NCBI RefSeq assembly: GCF_029914245.1
Contig: NZ_JARYZI010000005.1
Span: 124,001 to 188,000 of the forward strand
DNA length: 64,000 nt
Reading direction: 5' to 3'
Origin: Fusibacter bizertensis
Lineage (GTDB): Bacteria; Bacillota; Clostridia; Peptostreptococcales; Acidaminobacteraceae
The position numbers and the translations under genes were made by a program. Positions 1-7,951 of the stretch are shown here, one piece after another. The notes under the pieces were generated by a model. It saw only the letters and a list, made by a program, of their open reading frames with translations. It did not search any database and was not told where the DNA came from. Numbering within the stretch: the first letter of the stretch is position 1; each line of letters opens with the position of its first letter.

Positions 1-2
1 AA

Positions 3-854
3 GAAGAAATCTATTTTGATATGTCTCAGCAAGTTGTAAGTTCTGTTGATTATGATGGTAAATTTGTTGAAATTAGTTTTGCCAACACTTATAAGATACC
101 AGAATTTAGCAGTCAAAATAGCAGTCTAATTAAATCTTCAGAACATATAGCAGAAAATAGTCTAATGAAAGTTAGATTTGAAATAAGTAACCCAGAAAGT
201 TTAGCTGGTTACTATATGGAAAATACAACAAAAGGTGTAAAATTAGTGCTTAAGAAAAAATTTGCTGCATATTCTGTGAATCCTAATTTTCCATTAGAGG
301 GTGCTGTAATTATGATTGACCCAGGTCATGGTGGAACTGATTCGGGAGCAATTGGCCTTTTAGGTACTTTGTATACTGAGAAAGGTGTTGTTTTAGATTA
401 TAGTTTTTATCTCAAGGCAATTTTAGAAGGTTTAGGCGCTGATGTGATTATGACGCGTGATCAAAACATATATGTGAGTCTTGATAGTAGACTGATGTTG
501 TCTAGAGCTGAATCACCAGATTTGTTTATCTCAATTCATGCAGATAGTTTAGATGATTCAGCAGATATATCTAAAGTGCGTGGTTTTACTATCTATTACA
601 AAGATCCTATTGCAAAAGCTTTTGCAAATTCACTAAAAGAGACAATTTCGTCTAAGCATGCAATAGTGAATAGAGGCGTAAAAAATATGAACTTTTATGT
701 TGTGAGAGGAACTTGGACGCCTTCAGTATTAATAGAAACTGGATTTATGCCAAATCCAAGTGATTTTCAATGGCTAACAGATGCATATGAACAAGAGATG
801 TTTGCTAAAACCATAGGCGAGACAATTGTAAAATATTTTAGCCAAAGTAATTAA
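3..854 (+). CDS. N-acetylmuramoyl-L-alanine amidase, C-terminal part (5' end outside window)
   Basis: Zn-dependent peptidoglycan amidase of the Amidase_3 family, which cuts the bond between MurNAc and L-Ala outside the membrane. The frame is open from the first bases of the window, so the Met codon at 21 is unlikely to be the real start and the N-terminus lies upstream. The first ~90 residues look like the end of an AMIN-type beta-rich domain. The catalytic domain follows, with the Zn ligands in DPGHGGTDSGA, a Glu in TEKGVVLD and the His of SIHADS, and the catalytic Glu of LIETGFM. All key residues are present. A strong hairpin terminator follows. The family is confident; which amidase paralogue it is cannot be said from this fragment. 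Confidence 0.93.
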   Translation, partial: EEIYFDMSQQVVSSVDYDGKFVEISFANTYKIPEFSSQNSSLIKSSEHIAENSLMKVRFEISNPESLAGYYMENTTKGVKLVLKKKFAAYSVNPNFPLEGAVIMIDPGHGGTDSGAIGLLGTLYTEKGVVLDYSFYLKAILEGLGADVIMTRDQNIYVSLDSRLMLSRAESPDLFISIHADSLDDSADISKVRGFTIYYKDPIAKAFANSLKETISSKHAIVNRGVKNMNFYVVRGTWTPSVLIETGFMPNPSDFQWLTDAYEQEMFAKTIGETIVKYFSQSN

Positions 855-890
855 TCGTATTAAATAATTAAAATTGCAAATCAACTTGAT

Positions 891-947
891 AAGTGTCTAC
901 TTTCTACAAACTATGGGTATAGTATTGTGGAAAATAGACACTTTTTT
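891..947 (+). terminator. Rho-independent terminator after the amidase
   Basis: A very long hairpin: the outer arms AAGTGTCTA/TAGACACTT are extended inward by TTTCTACAA/TTGTGGAAA and CTAT/ATAG, and are followed by a run of seven T. It ends the amidase transcript and isolates the marR promoter. Confidence 0.85.
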
Positions 948-1010
948 TACATAAAGCGTATTGTTCACATTTAGTTCATTATAAATTAGTAAATTGTAAA
1001 CATAAGTCTA

Positions 1011-1039
1011 TTTACATCTTTCACAATCTAAGTTAAAAT
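1011..1039 (+). promoter_or_regulatory. sigma-A promoter of marR-ABC operon
   Basis: TTTACA (1011-1016), a 17-nt spacer and TAAAAT (1034-1039). Transcription would start near 1046, inside the operator array just downstream, so a repressor bound there would block initiation. Assigned by inspection. Confidence 0.6.
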
Positions 1040-1044
1040 ATACT

Positions 1045-1096
1045 TCGTACACGAAACATCGTACACGAAATATCGTATACGATGCTTTACGTACGG
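1045..1096 (+). promoter_or_regulatory. phased palindromic operators, probable MarR binding sites
   Basis: Three 10-bp near-palindromes lie exactly 14 bp apart: TCGTACACGA at 1045 and 1059, and the perfect palindrome TCGTATACGA at 1073. A degenerate fourth copy (TTACGTACGG) starts at 1087. They cover the expected transcription start and the leader of the MarR gene. Autoregulation by that MarR protein is inferred from position. Confidence 0.6.
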
Positions 1097-1139
1097 TGTA
1101 GATAATATGAGTATATTTAATTTGAAAAGGAAGTTGTCA

Positions 1140-1589
1140 ATGGACGAATTTGAACGGAGTTATGAAGTCATACGTAGAGTTAAAAGAATAAAAGAATCAA
1201 TGCATGAAGGAATGAGCAAGTTGTTTAAAGATGCAAACCTTACAGGCCCTCAAGGGATGGTAGTAGGCATCTTAATGAGATTCGGGTCACTGAAGATCAG
1301 TGATATATCTCAACATATGGGGTTATCCATGAGTACAGTTTCTGGAATTCTAGATAGATTGGAAAGAGACGATATTATACTTCGAGAGAAAAGTGACGAA
1401 GATGGTAGAGTTATTCTCATTCGACTGACGGATACCTTTAAACAATCCTCTGCAGAAACATTTTCAAGACCAGGTGACATATGGGGTAAAAGCCTCAACT
1501 TAGCAACAGAAGAAGAGTTGCAAACGATTTTAGATGCATTATCTATTCTTGAAAGACTGATGCAAGAGGCACAAGAAAAAAGGCTTTAG
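1140..1589 (+). CDS. MarR family transcriptional regulator
   Basis: Winged-helix repressor of the MarR family, probably controlling itself and the ABC exporter behind it. The start at 1140 is chosen because AAAAGGAAG (1126-1134) sits at the right distance; an upstream in-frame ATG at 1107 has no ribosome binding site and would add 11 residues. The protein is 149 aa, normal for MarR. The wing-helix core is visible (LKISDISQHMGLSMSTVSGI, then LDRLERDDII and the wing KSDEDGRVILI). The gene is followed after 33 bp by two ABC half-transporters, the usual layout for drug- or stress-responsive export operons. The ligand is unknown. Confidence 0.93.
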   Translation: MDEFERSYEVIRRVKRIKESMHEGMSKLFKDANLTGPQGMVVGILMRFGSLKISDISQHMGLSMSTVSGILDRLERDDIILREKSDEDGRVILIRLTDTFKQSSAETFSRPGDIWGKSLNLATEEELQTILDALSILERLMQEAQEKRL

Positions 1590-1622
1590 CGAAAGTTACA
1601 TTAAAAAAATAAGGAGAGTTAC

Positions 1623-3734
1623 ATGACAAAATTAATCAAATTCTTAAAGCCGTTTACTTTGATGATCCTGGTAGCCATAGCGCTTTTATATGGTCAAGCA
1701 ATGGCAGATCTTTCATTACCAGACTATATGTCTAATATAGTCAACGTAGGGATTCAAAACAACGGCGTTGATCAAGCAGCTCCAGATGTATTTAAAGCGA
1801 GTGACCTTGATAGTATGAAACAAATGTTAACTACAGAAGAAAGAAATATAGTTGAAAATAGCTATACACTGATTACTGAAAATGATAATCCTACTGAATA
1901 TAATGATATTAAAGCATCTTACACAGCGCTTTCAGGTGAAAATGTATATAAGTTAAAGGATCTTTCAACTGAAGATCTTTATGATCTTGAAGTAGTTGTA
2001 GCAAAGAGTTTTTTAACAATTGCAAACATGAAACTTGAAAATCCGATTAACATCGATGCATTAGATGAATCAATGCTCGTAAAAATGGGTGCTTCTGGTG
2101 TGAGTGAGTATGTTAAAACAATAGGCCTTGATGTGGCAAAAATTCAAAAGAATTACATCCTAAAAACGGGTGGTATCATGTTGTTTATATCTCTTTTAGG
2201 TGCAATTGCCTCGATTTCAGTAGGTTTAATTGCTTCAAGAGTTGCAGCTGGTATGGGTAGGAACTTAAGAAAGGCTGTCTTTACAAAAGTTGAAGGTTTT
2301 TCAAATGCAGAATTTGATAAGTTTTCAACCGCATCCTTGATCACTAGAAGTACAAATGATATTACTCAAATTCAAACCTTAATGGTAATGATGATTCGAA
2401 TGGTGTTCTATGCACCTATTATGGGTGTTGGTGGTGTTATCAGAGCACTTGATAAAAGTAATCAAATGTCATGGATCATTGCACTTGCTGTTGTTTTATT
2501 ACTTTGTTTAATCGCAGTTGTCTTTACAATTGCACTTCCTAAGTTCAAAGCAGTACAAAAATTAGTAGATAAACTAAACTTAGTAGTGAGAGAAAATTTA
2601 ACAGGTATGATGGTCATTAGAGCATTTAATACTCAAAAGTTTGAAGAGAAAAGATTTGATACAGCCAACCAAAACCTCACAAACACGAACTTATTTGTTA
2701 ATAGAGTTATGGTATTTATGATGCCGATGATGATGCTTATAATGAATGGTACGACTTTACTCATCGTTTGGATTGGTTCACATGAAATTGCTAGTTCTAC
2801 TATGCAAGTTGGTGATATGATGGCATTTATGCAATATGCAATCCAGATTATCATGTCGTTCCTCATGCTGTCTATGATGTTTATCTTAATTCCTAGAGCA
2901 TCTGTAAGTGCAGGGCGTATAGCTGAAGTTTTAGAAACTGAAGAAACAATCTTAGATCCTATTACTCCTGTTCAAATGAATACCCAAGGCAAAGGCATCG
3001 TTGAATACGATAATGTTTCGTTTAAATACCCAGGTGCTGAAGAAGCAATGTTGAAAAATGTAAGTTTTAAAGCAGAAGCTGGAAAAGTTACAGCAATTAT
3101 TGGTTCTACCGGTTCAGGTAAAACGACGCTTGTAAATTTACTTCCTAGATTCTATGATGTGACTTCGGGTGAAATAAAAATTGATGGTGTGTCCATTAAA
3201 TCAGTTAAGCAAAAGGATCTGCGAAATGTAATAGGGTACGCACCTCAAAAAGCGTCACTGTTTAGTGGTACAATTGAGAGCAATTTACTGTTCGGTGATG
3301 AAAATGCAAACTTAGATCAAATCAATGAAGCTATAGAAATTGCACAAGCTGAAGAAATAGTTAAAGAAAAACCGGAAGGTATACTTGCGCCAATTTCACA
3401 AAGTGGTGGTAATGTATCAGGTGGACAAAAACAAAGATTATCGATTGCTAGAGCACTTATGAAAAAGCCAAAAGTATACATCTTCGATGACTCGTTTTCT
3501 GCACTTGATTATAAAACCGATTCAGCTTTACGTTCCGCTTTAAAAACAAAGACAAATAATGCAACTGTAATTTTAGTTGCTCAACGTATATCAACTATAA
3601 AAAATGCTGACCAAATATTAGTTTTAGATGAAGGTAAATTGGTTGGTAAAGGCACACATGCAGAATTGATGGCAAATTGTAAAACCTATCAAGAAATTGC
3701 ATTGTCGCAGTTAAGCATGGAGGAATTATCATGA
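1623..3734 (+). CDS. ABC exporter half-transporter with degenerate ATP site (subunit 1)
   Basis: Type-1 ABC exporter subunit (membrane domain + ATPase), 703 aa against the usual ~580. The excess is a segment of ~110 residues (about 60-170) between the first two membrane helices, predicted outside the cell. Walker A is GSTGSGKTTL near residue 494 and the signature is VSGGQ. The catalytic position after Walker B is Asp623 instead of Glu (YIFDDS), and the switch His is Gln654 (VAQRIST). These changes are typical of the non-hydrolysing half of heterodimeric exporters such as TM287/288 and BmrCD. RBS AAGGAG precedes the start. The stop overlaps the next start by 4 bp. The substrate is unknown; drug or lipid export is the family expectation. 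Confidence 0.93.
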   Translation: MTKLIKFLKPFTLMILVAIALLYGQAMADLSLPDYMSNIVNVGIQNNGVDQAAPDVFKASDLDSMKQMLTTEERNIVENSYTLITENDNPTEYNDIKASYTALSGENVYKLKDLSTEDLYDLEVVVAKSFLTIANMKLENPINIDALDESMLVKMGASGVSEYVKTIGLDVAKIQKNYILKTGGIMLFISLLGAIASISVGLIASRVAAGMGRNLRKAVFTKVEGFSNAEFDKFSTASLITRSTNDITQIQTLMVMMIRMVFYAPIMGVGGVIRALDKSNQMSWIIALAVVLLLCLIAVVFTIALPKFKAVQKLVDKLNLVVRENLTGMMVIRAFNTQKFEEKRFDTANQNLTNTNLFVNRVMVFMMPMMMLIMNGTTLLIVWIGSHEIASSTMQVGDMMAFMQYAIQIIMSFLMLSMMFILIPRASVSAGRIAEVLETEETILDPITPVQMNTQGKGIVEYDNVSFKYPGAEEAMLKNVSFKAEAGKVTAIIGSTGSGKTTLVNLLPRFYDVTSGEIKIDGVSIKSVKQKDLRNVIGYAPQKASLFSGTIESNLLFGDENANLDQINEAIEIAQAEEIVKEKPEGILAPISQSGGNVSGGQKQRLSIARALMKKPKVYIFDDSFSALDYKTDSALRSALKTKTNNATVILVAQRISTIKNADQILVLDEGKLVGKGTHAELMANCKTYQEIALSQLSMEELS

Positions 3735-5605
3735 GTGAAAAAAACACAAGTAATAAAGCGCCTCAAGGACGCGGCAGAGGACCAGGAATGGGCGGCCCCA
3801 TGGGAATGATGGGCGGTGGTGCAAAGGCTAAGAATTTTAAAGGTACAATCAAAAGATTGCTTAGTTATCTAAAAGAATATAGAGCAAGAATCATCTTGGT
3901 TATATTCTTTGCAATAGGTAGTGCTACTTTTGGAATTATTGGACCGAAACTCTTAGGTAAAGTAACAACAAAAATTTATGAAGGCTTTATGGGGAATCTC
4001 ACTGGAGTTGGTTCAGGAATTGATTTTGGTTATATCAGTGGAATCCTTTTAACCTTGGTTGGTCTATATGGTATGAGTGCACTTTTGTCATATATTCAAG
4101 GCTTTATTATGACTGGTGTTTCAATGAAAATCAGTTATAACATGAGAAAAGATATTTCTGAGAAAATCAATCGAATTCCACTGAAGTACTTTGATGATAC
4201 AAATCATGGTGAAGTTTTATCTAGGATTACAAATGATGTCGATACTGTAAGTACAACCTTGAATCAAAGTTTGTCACAGATTATCACTTCTTTTACAACG
4301 GTAGTCGGTGTCTTGGCAATGATGATTAGCATTAGCGGATCGATGACTCTTGTAGCACTAGCAATAATCCCAGTGTCCATGGGACTTGTTATGCTCATCG
4401 TAAAACAATCTCAAAAGTTTTTTAAAGAACAACAAAAGCAACTTGGTCATGTAAACGGTCATATTGAAGAGATGTTCAGTGGTCATGTAATCATAAAAGC
4501 ATTTAATGGCGAGGAAAAAAGCATCGAACGTTTTGATGTGTTCAATGATAATCTTTACAAGACAGCATGGAAATCACAGTTTTTATCTTCAATTATGATG
4601 CCGATGATGACAATCATTGGCAACATCGGTTATGTTGCAGTTTGTGTGCTTGGTGGCTCACTTGCAGCTAAAAGTGCAATAGAAGTAGGGGATATTCAAG
4701 CGTTTATACAATATGTAAGAAACTTTACTCAGCCACTTACGCAACTTGCGAATATCTCAAATGTCCTTCAACAAACAGCAGCAGCAGCTGAGCGTGTTTT
4801 TGAATTTTTAGATGAAAATGAAGAAATTGTTGAAACTAAAAATCCAGTAGATGCAAGTAATATCAATGGTGTAGTAGAATTTAAAAATGTTCACTTTGGT
4901 TATAATGCAGATCAAACCGTTATCAATAATTTCTCAGTAAAAGTAGAAAAAGGCCAAAAAGTCGCAATAGTAGGTCCTACTGGTGCTGGTAAAACAACGA
5001 TGGTCAAACTCTTGATGCGTTTCTATGATATCCAGTCAGGAGAGATTCTAGTTGATGGCAAAAATATCCAAGAATTTAGCAGATTTGACTTGAGAGACCA
5101 ATTCGGCATGGTTTTACAAGATGCGTGGTTATATAATGCATCTATTAAAGACAATATCCGATATGGTAATTTAACAGCTACTGATGAAGAAATCGTTGAA
5201 GCTGCTAAAGCAGCACATGTAGATAGCTTTGTGCATATGCTTCCTAAAGGATATGACATGTTATTAAATGAAGAAGCATCTAATGTATCCCAAGGACAAA
5301 AACAGCTTATTACTATTGCGAGAGCATTTTTAGCAGATCCAAAACTCCTTATACTTGATGAAGCCACAAGTTCAGTTGATACGCGTACTGAGGTACAAAT
5401 TCAGACCGCTATGTCAAGGTTAATGGAGAATAGGACGAGCTTTATTATCGCACATAGACTTTCAACGATTAGAGATGCTGACCTTATATTGGTTATGAAT
5501 CATGGTGATATCGTTGAGCAGGGAACACATTTAGAACTACTTGCTAAAGATGGATTCTATGCCAATCTATATAACAGCCAATTTGAAAGTGAAGTGGCAA
5601 GCTAG
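3731..5605 (+). CDS. ABC exporter half-transporter, catalytic partner (subunit 2)
   Basis: Second subunit of the heterodimeric exporter, 624 aa, translationally coupled through an ATGA overlap. It opens with a Gly/Met/Arg-rich tail (about residues 10-35), then six membrane helices and the ATPase. Walker A GPTGAGKTTM, Walker B with catalytic Glu544 (LILDEATSSVD) and the switch His (IIAHRLST) are intact. Its own signature is changed to VSQGQ (residues 519-523). That signature faces the Asp/Gln nucleotide site of subunit 1, so both defects fall in the same composite site, while the other site (this Walker A/B plus the VSGGQ of subunit 1) is complete. This supports an obligate heterodimer. Confidence 0.93.
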   Translation: MSEKNTSNKAPQGRGRGPGMGGPMGMMGGGAKAKNFKGTIKRLLSYLKEYRARIILVIFFAIGSATFGIIGPKLLGKVTTKIYEGFMGNLTGVGSGIDFGYISGILLTLVGLYGMSALLSYIQGFIMTGVSMKISYNMRKDISEKINRIPLKYFDDTNHGEVLSRITNDVDTVSTTLNQSLSQIITSFTTVVGVLAMMISISGSMTLVALAIIPVSMGLVMLIVKQSQKFFKEQQKQLGHVNGHIEEMFSGHVIIKAFNGEEKSIERFDVFNDNLYKTAWKSQFLSSIMMPMMTIIGNIGYVAVCVLGGSLAAKSAIEVGDIQAFIQYVRNFTQPLTQLANISNVLQQTAAAAERVFEFLDENEEIVETKNPVDASNINGVVEFKNVHFGYNADQTVINNFSVKVEKGQKVAIVGPTGAGKTTMVKLLMRFYDIQSGEILVDGKNIQEFSRFDLRDQFGMVLQDAWLYNASIKDNIRYGNLTATDEEIVEAAKAAHVDSFVHMLPKGYDMLLNEEASNVSQGQKQLITIARAFLADPKLLILDEATSSVDTRTEVQIQTAMSRLMENRTSFIIAHRLSTIRDADLILVMNHGDIVEQGTHLELLAKDGFYANLYNSQFESEVAS

Positions 5606-5640
5606 TCGCATAAATAAACTTTATATGTGAATTTAAAACT

Positions 5641-5691
5641 AAAAATCTATATTTCAAGTTGGATTGTCTACTTGGTGTATAGATTTTTTTT
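5641..5691 (+). terminator. Rho-independent terminator after ABC exporter
   Basis: Arms AAAAATCTATA/TATAGATTTTT with an inner CAAGT/ACTTG stem and a closing T run. It ends the marR-ABC operon. Confidence 0.8.
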
Positions 5692-5835
5692 AGTTGTGCA
5701 TCTATAGCAAAGATTATAGATTGATTTATATATTGATGGGTAAATATGTCATAGTTCATGTTTGACTAATAATACAATCGTGCTATCGGTTGCATAGATA
5801 ATTGTACTTTTTAGTGAAAATGTGTGAATAAATTG

Positions 5836-5864
5836 TTGCCAGTATCAATAATTCATTGTATAAT
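5836..5864 (+). promoter_or_regulatory. sigma-A promoter of sugar ABC operon
   Basis: TTGCCA (5836-5841), 17 nt, TATAAT (5859-5864), start expected near 5871. A weaker alternative, TTGAGT (5922)-18-TATAAC (5946), lies closer to the gene. The rest of the 5606-6024 gap holds the exporter terminator, a weak dyad at 5773-5806 and the operator below; I see no further gene in it. Confidence 0.6.
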
Positions 5865-5895
5865 GAGCGTAAATGAGGTTGTTTTTTAACCATTT

Positions 5896-5913
5896 TGTGC
5901 AAACGAATGCACA
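5896..5913 (+). promoter_or_regulatory. LacI/CcpA-type operator (cre-like)
   Basis: TGTGCA-AACGAA-TGCACA, an inverted repeat with a central CG. The inner TGCAAACGAATGCA agrees with the cre consensus TGNAARCGNWWWCA except at one position. It lies about 26-43 nt after the expected start of the stronger promoter and just before the -35 of the weaker one. Binding by the LacI regulator at 12120 or by CcpA is inferred. Confidence 0.6.
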
Positions 5914-6024
5914 GATTGTGTTTGAGTTTTCAAAATGATTGAGAATATAACTTCAGCAAAAAATGAGATTTGCTAAATATTGTATGCAAGTCGAGTTCTA
6001 AATGGGAGATGTAGGAGGATTAAA

Positions 6025-7371
6025 ATGAAAAAGTTAGTAAGTTTATTGCTAGTCATGGTAATGATGTTTTCATTAGTTGCTTGTGGTAGCAAAGAAGAAG
6101 TTGTTGAAGAAACAACAGCAGCAGCTGCAACAACTGAAGCAACAACAGAAGCGGTTCAAACACTTGACGGTTCAATTTCAGTTCAAGTTGAAACATCTTG
6201 GTTAGAGTATTACCAAGCGGTAGCTGACAGAGTTAAAGCTGAAAATCCAAATGCAACAATTGATTTTATCGAAGTAGCATCATTTGATCACTTAGATACA
6301 ATTGATAAAACTGATATTTCAAATTCTGATGTAGCAGATGTATTTGCACTTCCTGCTGACAGAATCTACGGACTTGCACAAAATCAAGTTTTAGCAACTA
6401 TTGATGCACAATCAATGGCAGCTAAAGTTGGTGGATTTGCTGATTATGACGCTGGTCTTGGTGGCAACTTTAACATCGATGGCGACTACTTAGCATTCCC
6501 TATGAACATTGAGACGCTTATCAATTTCGCGAATACTGCTAACGCAGCTGCAGCTGGAATCGATTTAACACAACCTATTGAGTTTACAACATTAAATCCA
6601 GAAGATATGTTAGTACCTGTATTTGATGCATGGTTTGGTGTTTCATTAGCAAACTCAGCTAGTATTGAAATGCTAGGCATGAATGATGATGGCTCATTAT
6701 ATTCTGACTTAACAGAAGATTGGGCAAACTTACCAGCTGATAAGCAAGCTGTATTTACAGCACTTTTCAATTACTGGCAAGCACATGATCAAGCTGGTAC
6801 TTCTTTATGGGATAGCAACGCAGCTTGGGGCTATATGGACTCTGCTTTCACAACTGGTGGACAAACATCTATCAGACTTGAAGGACCTTGGTCAACAGGT
6901 AGCTTATCAAACTTAGCTGGAGAAGGCAAAGATTTAGCAATTCTTCCAATTAATCAAGTTACTTTAAACGGTAAACCACTTGCTCACTGGAAAGGTGGCT
7001 GGGGATTAGGTGTTAACGCAAGAATTGAAGGCGATGATGCTAAAATGATGCTTGCTCAAAGATTTATTGAAGAAGTAGTTAACCCAGAATACGCTGTTGA
7101 TTTCTTTAAAGCAACTGGTAAAATCTTAGAAAACGTAGATCCTTCTGTATATGCATCTTCTGACTTATCTGATGCAGATAAAGCAGTAGTTGCAGCAGTT
7201 ATTGAGTCATATCAAGATGCACCTGCTAGACCTTTATTCACTGAATGGGGTTCAGTTTGGGATACTTGGAAAAACGGATTACTTTCTTGGGCTGCTGTAA
7301 AACCTGCAAATGTAGAAGCAGCTTATGCAGAAGTTCAAGCTTCATTTAAAGCTATGATGCTAAACTTCTAA
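6025..7371 (+). CDS. sugar ABC transporter substrate-binding lipoprotein
   Basis: Extracellular binding protein of the MalE-like family, 448 aa. The start at 6025 is chosen because AGGAGG (6013-6018) sits 6 nt before it and it begins directly with the signal peptide; an in-frame ATG at 5980 lacks an RBS. The N-terminus is a lipoprotein signal with lipobox SLVAC, followed by an acidic Thr/Ala/Glu-rich linker and the two-lobed binding domain. It is the first gene of an uptake operon with two MalFG-type permeases, an ATPase and a LacI regulator. A hairpin directly after it probably keeps downstream expression lower than that of the binding protein. The sugar is not known; an oligosaccharide is likely. 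Confidence 0.92.
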   Translation: MKKLVSLLLVMVMMFSLVACGSKEEVVEETTAAAATTEATTEAVQTLDGSISVQVETSWLEYYQAVADRVKAENPNATIDFIEVASFDHLDTIDKTDISNSDVADVFALPADRIYGLAQNQVLATIDAQSMAAKVGGFADYDAGLGGNFNIDGDYLAFPMNIETLINFANTANAAAAGIDLTQPIEFTTLNPEDMLVPVFDAWFGVSLANSASIEMLGMNDDGSLYSDLTEDWANLPADKQAVFTALFNYWQAHDQAGTSLWDSNAAWGYMDSAFTTGGQTSIRLEGPWSTGSLSNLAGEGKDLAILPINQVTLNGKPLAHWKGGWGLGVNARIEGDDAKMMLAQRFIEEVVNPEYAVDFFKATGKILENVDPSVYASSDLSDADKAVVAAVIESYQDAPARPLFTEWGSVWDTWKNGLLSWAAVKPANVEAAYAEVQASFKAMMLNF

Positions 7372-7383
7372 TAACTTAAATTT

Positions 7384-7420
7384 AAGAGAAGAGAGGTTAA
7401 GCCTTTCTTCTCTTTTATTT
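7384..7420 (+). terminator. intercistronic terminator/attenuating hairpin
   Basis: AAGAGAAGA/TCTTCTCTT stem with inner AGG/CCT, then a T-rich tract. Located between the binding-protein gene and the permease genes, where partial termination commonly gives an excess of binding protein. Confidence 0.7.
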
Positions 7421-7424
7421 TTGA

Positions 7425-7474
7425 GTCACAACTACTCTGTGACAAAATCTGAGGGCTCGACACCTAAAGATTTT
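7425..7474 (+). repeat. structured ~50-nt element, copy 1
   Basis: Hairpin GTCACA/TGTGAC (7425-7443), then a second stem AAAATCT/AGATTTT (7444-7474) enclosing GAGGGCTCGA. The same core occurs at 57011-57058. Here it lies after a terminator and directly before the ribosome binding site of the next gene. I do not recognise it as a known riboswitch. Confidence 0.6.
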
Positions 7475-7488
7475 ATTCGAAAGGATTC

Positions 7489-7938
7489 ATGATGAATACA
7501 AACACTAAACTGCCAACAAAAAAGCTTTATTTGATCTTATTATCTTGTGCACTTATTATTTTTATATCATCTCTTGAGACGATGATCAAAGTTAAAGATA
7601 CAATGTTATTTAATGACTGGGTTGAATCAAATCAACTTATTGGTGACAATACGTTACTTTTAAATGATTATATTAGTATTAATTTAAGCATCTTTTTTTC
7701 AAAAATAATTATTCCCGTAATATTTGCAATTTATACGTATTATGCTTATATTAAGATCAGAATTAATCAGTTATATGTATTTATTTGGACGGTCTTAAAT
7801 ATAGGTGGATTAGCATATACCGTAGTTGAACTGAGACTGGATTCTATTTTTTATTATTTCAATATCTTAGGATATGTTATTATGTTATTGACCTTATTAT
7901 CGCTGATTGATGTAATCCGTGAAAACAAATCAAAGTAA
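7489..7938 (+). CDS. small membrane protein of the sugar operon, function unknown
   Basis: A 149-aa hydrophobic protein that I do not recognise. It has about four membrane segments (around residues 12-30, 65-88, 94-112 and 120-140) and a Lys-rich C-terminus. AAAGGA (7480-7485) precedes the first of two tandem ATG codons. It lies between the binding-protein gene and the first permease on the same strand, and its end touches the next gene, so it is probably co-transcribed and may assist the transporter. That role is inferred only from position. The ORF is full length with a good start, so it is likely a real gene. Confidence 0.75.
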   Translation: MMNTNTKLPTKKLYLILLSCALIIFISSLETMIKVKDTMLFNDWVESNQLIGDNTLLLNDYISINLSIFFSKIIIPVIFAIYTYYAYIKIRINQLYVFIWTVLNIGGLAYTVVELRLDSIFYYFNILGYVIMLLTLLSLIDVIRENKSK

Positions 7939-7951
7939 AGGTGGGACGATC

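Noticed and set aside
21-854. Met at 21 as the true start of the amidase
   Set aside because: The frame is open upstream to the window edge and the residues before it continue the domain.
5023-5367. 114-codon antisense frame inside ABC subunit 2
   Set aside because: Overlaps conserved ATPase motifs entirely and has no RBS or family resemblance.
7425-7474. Structured element considered as a c-di-GMP, preQ1, THF, guanidine or SAM riboswitch
   Set aside because: None of the conserved core sequences of those classes that I know is present.
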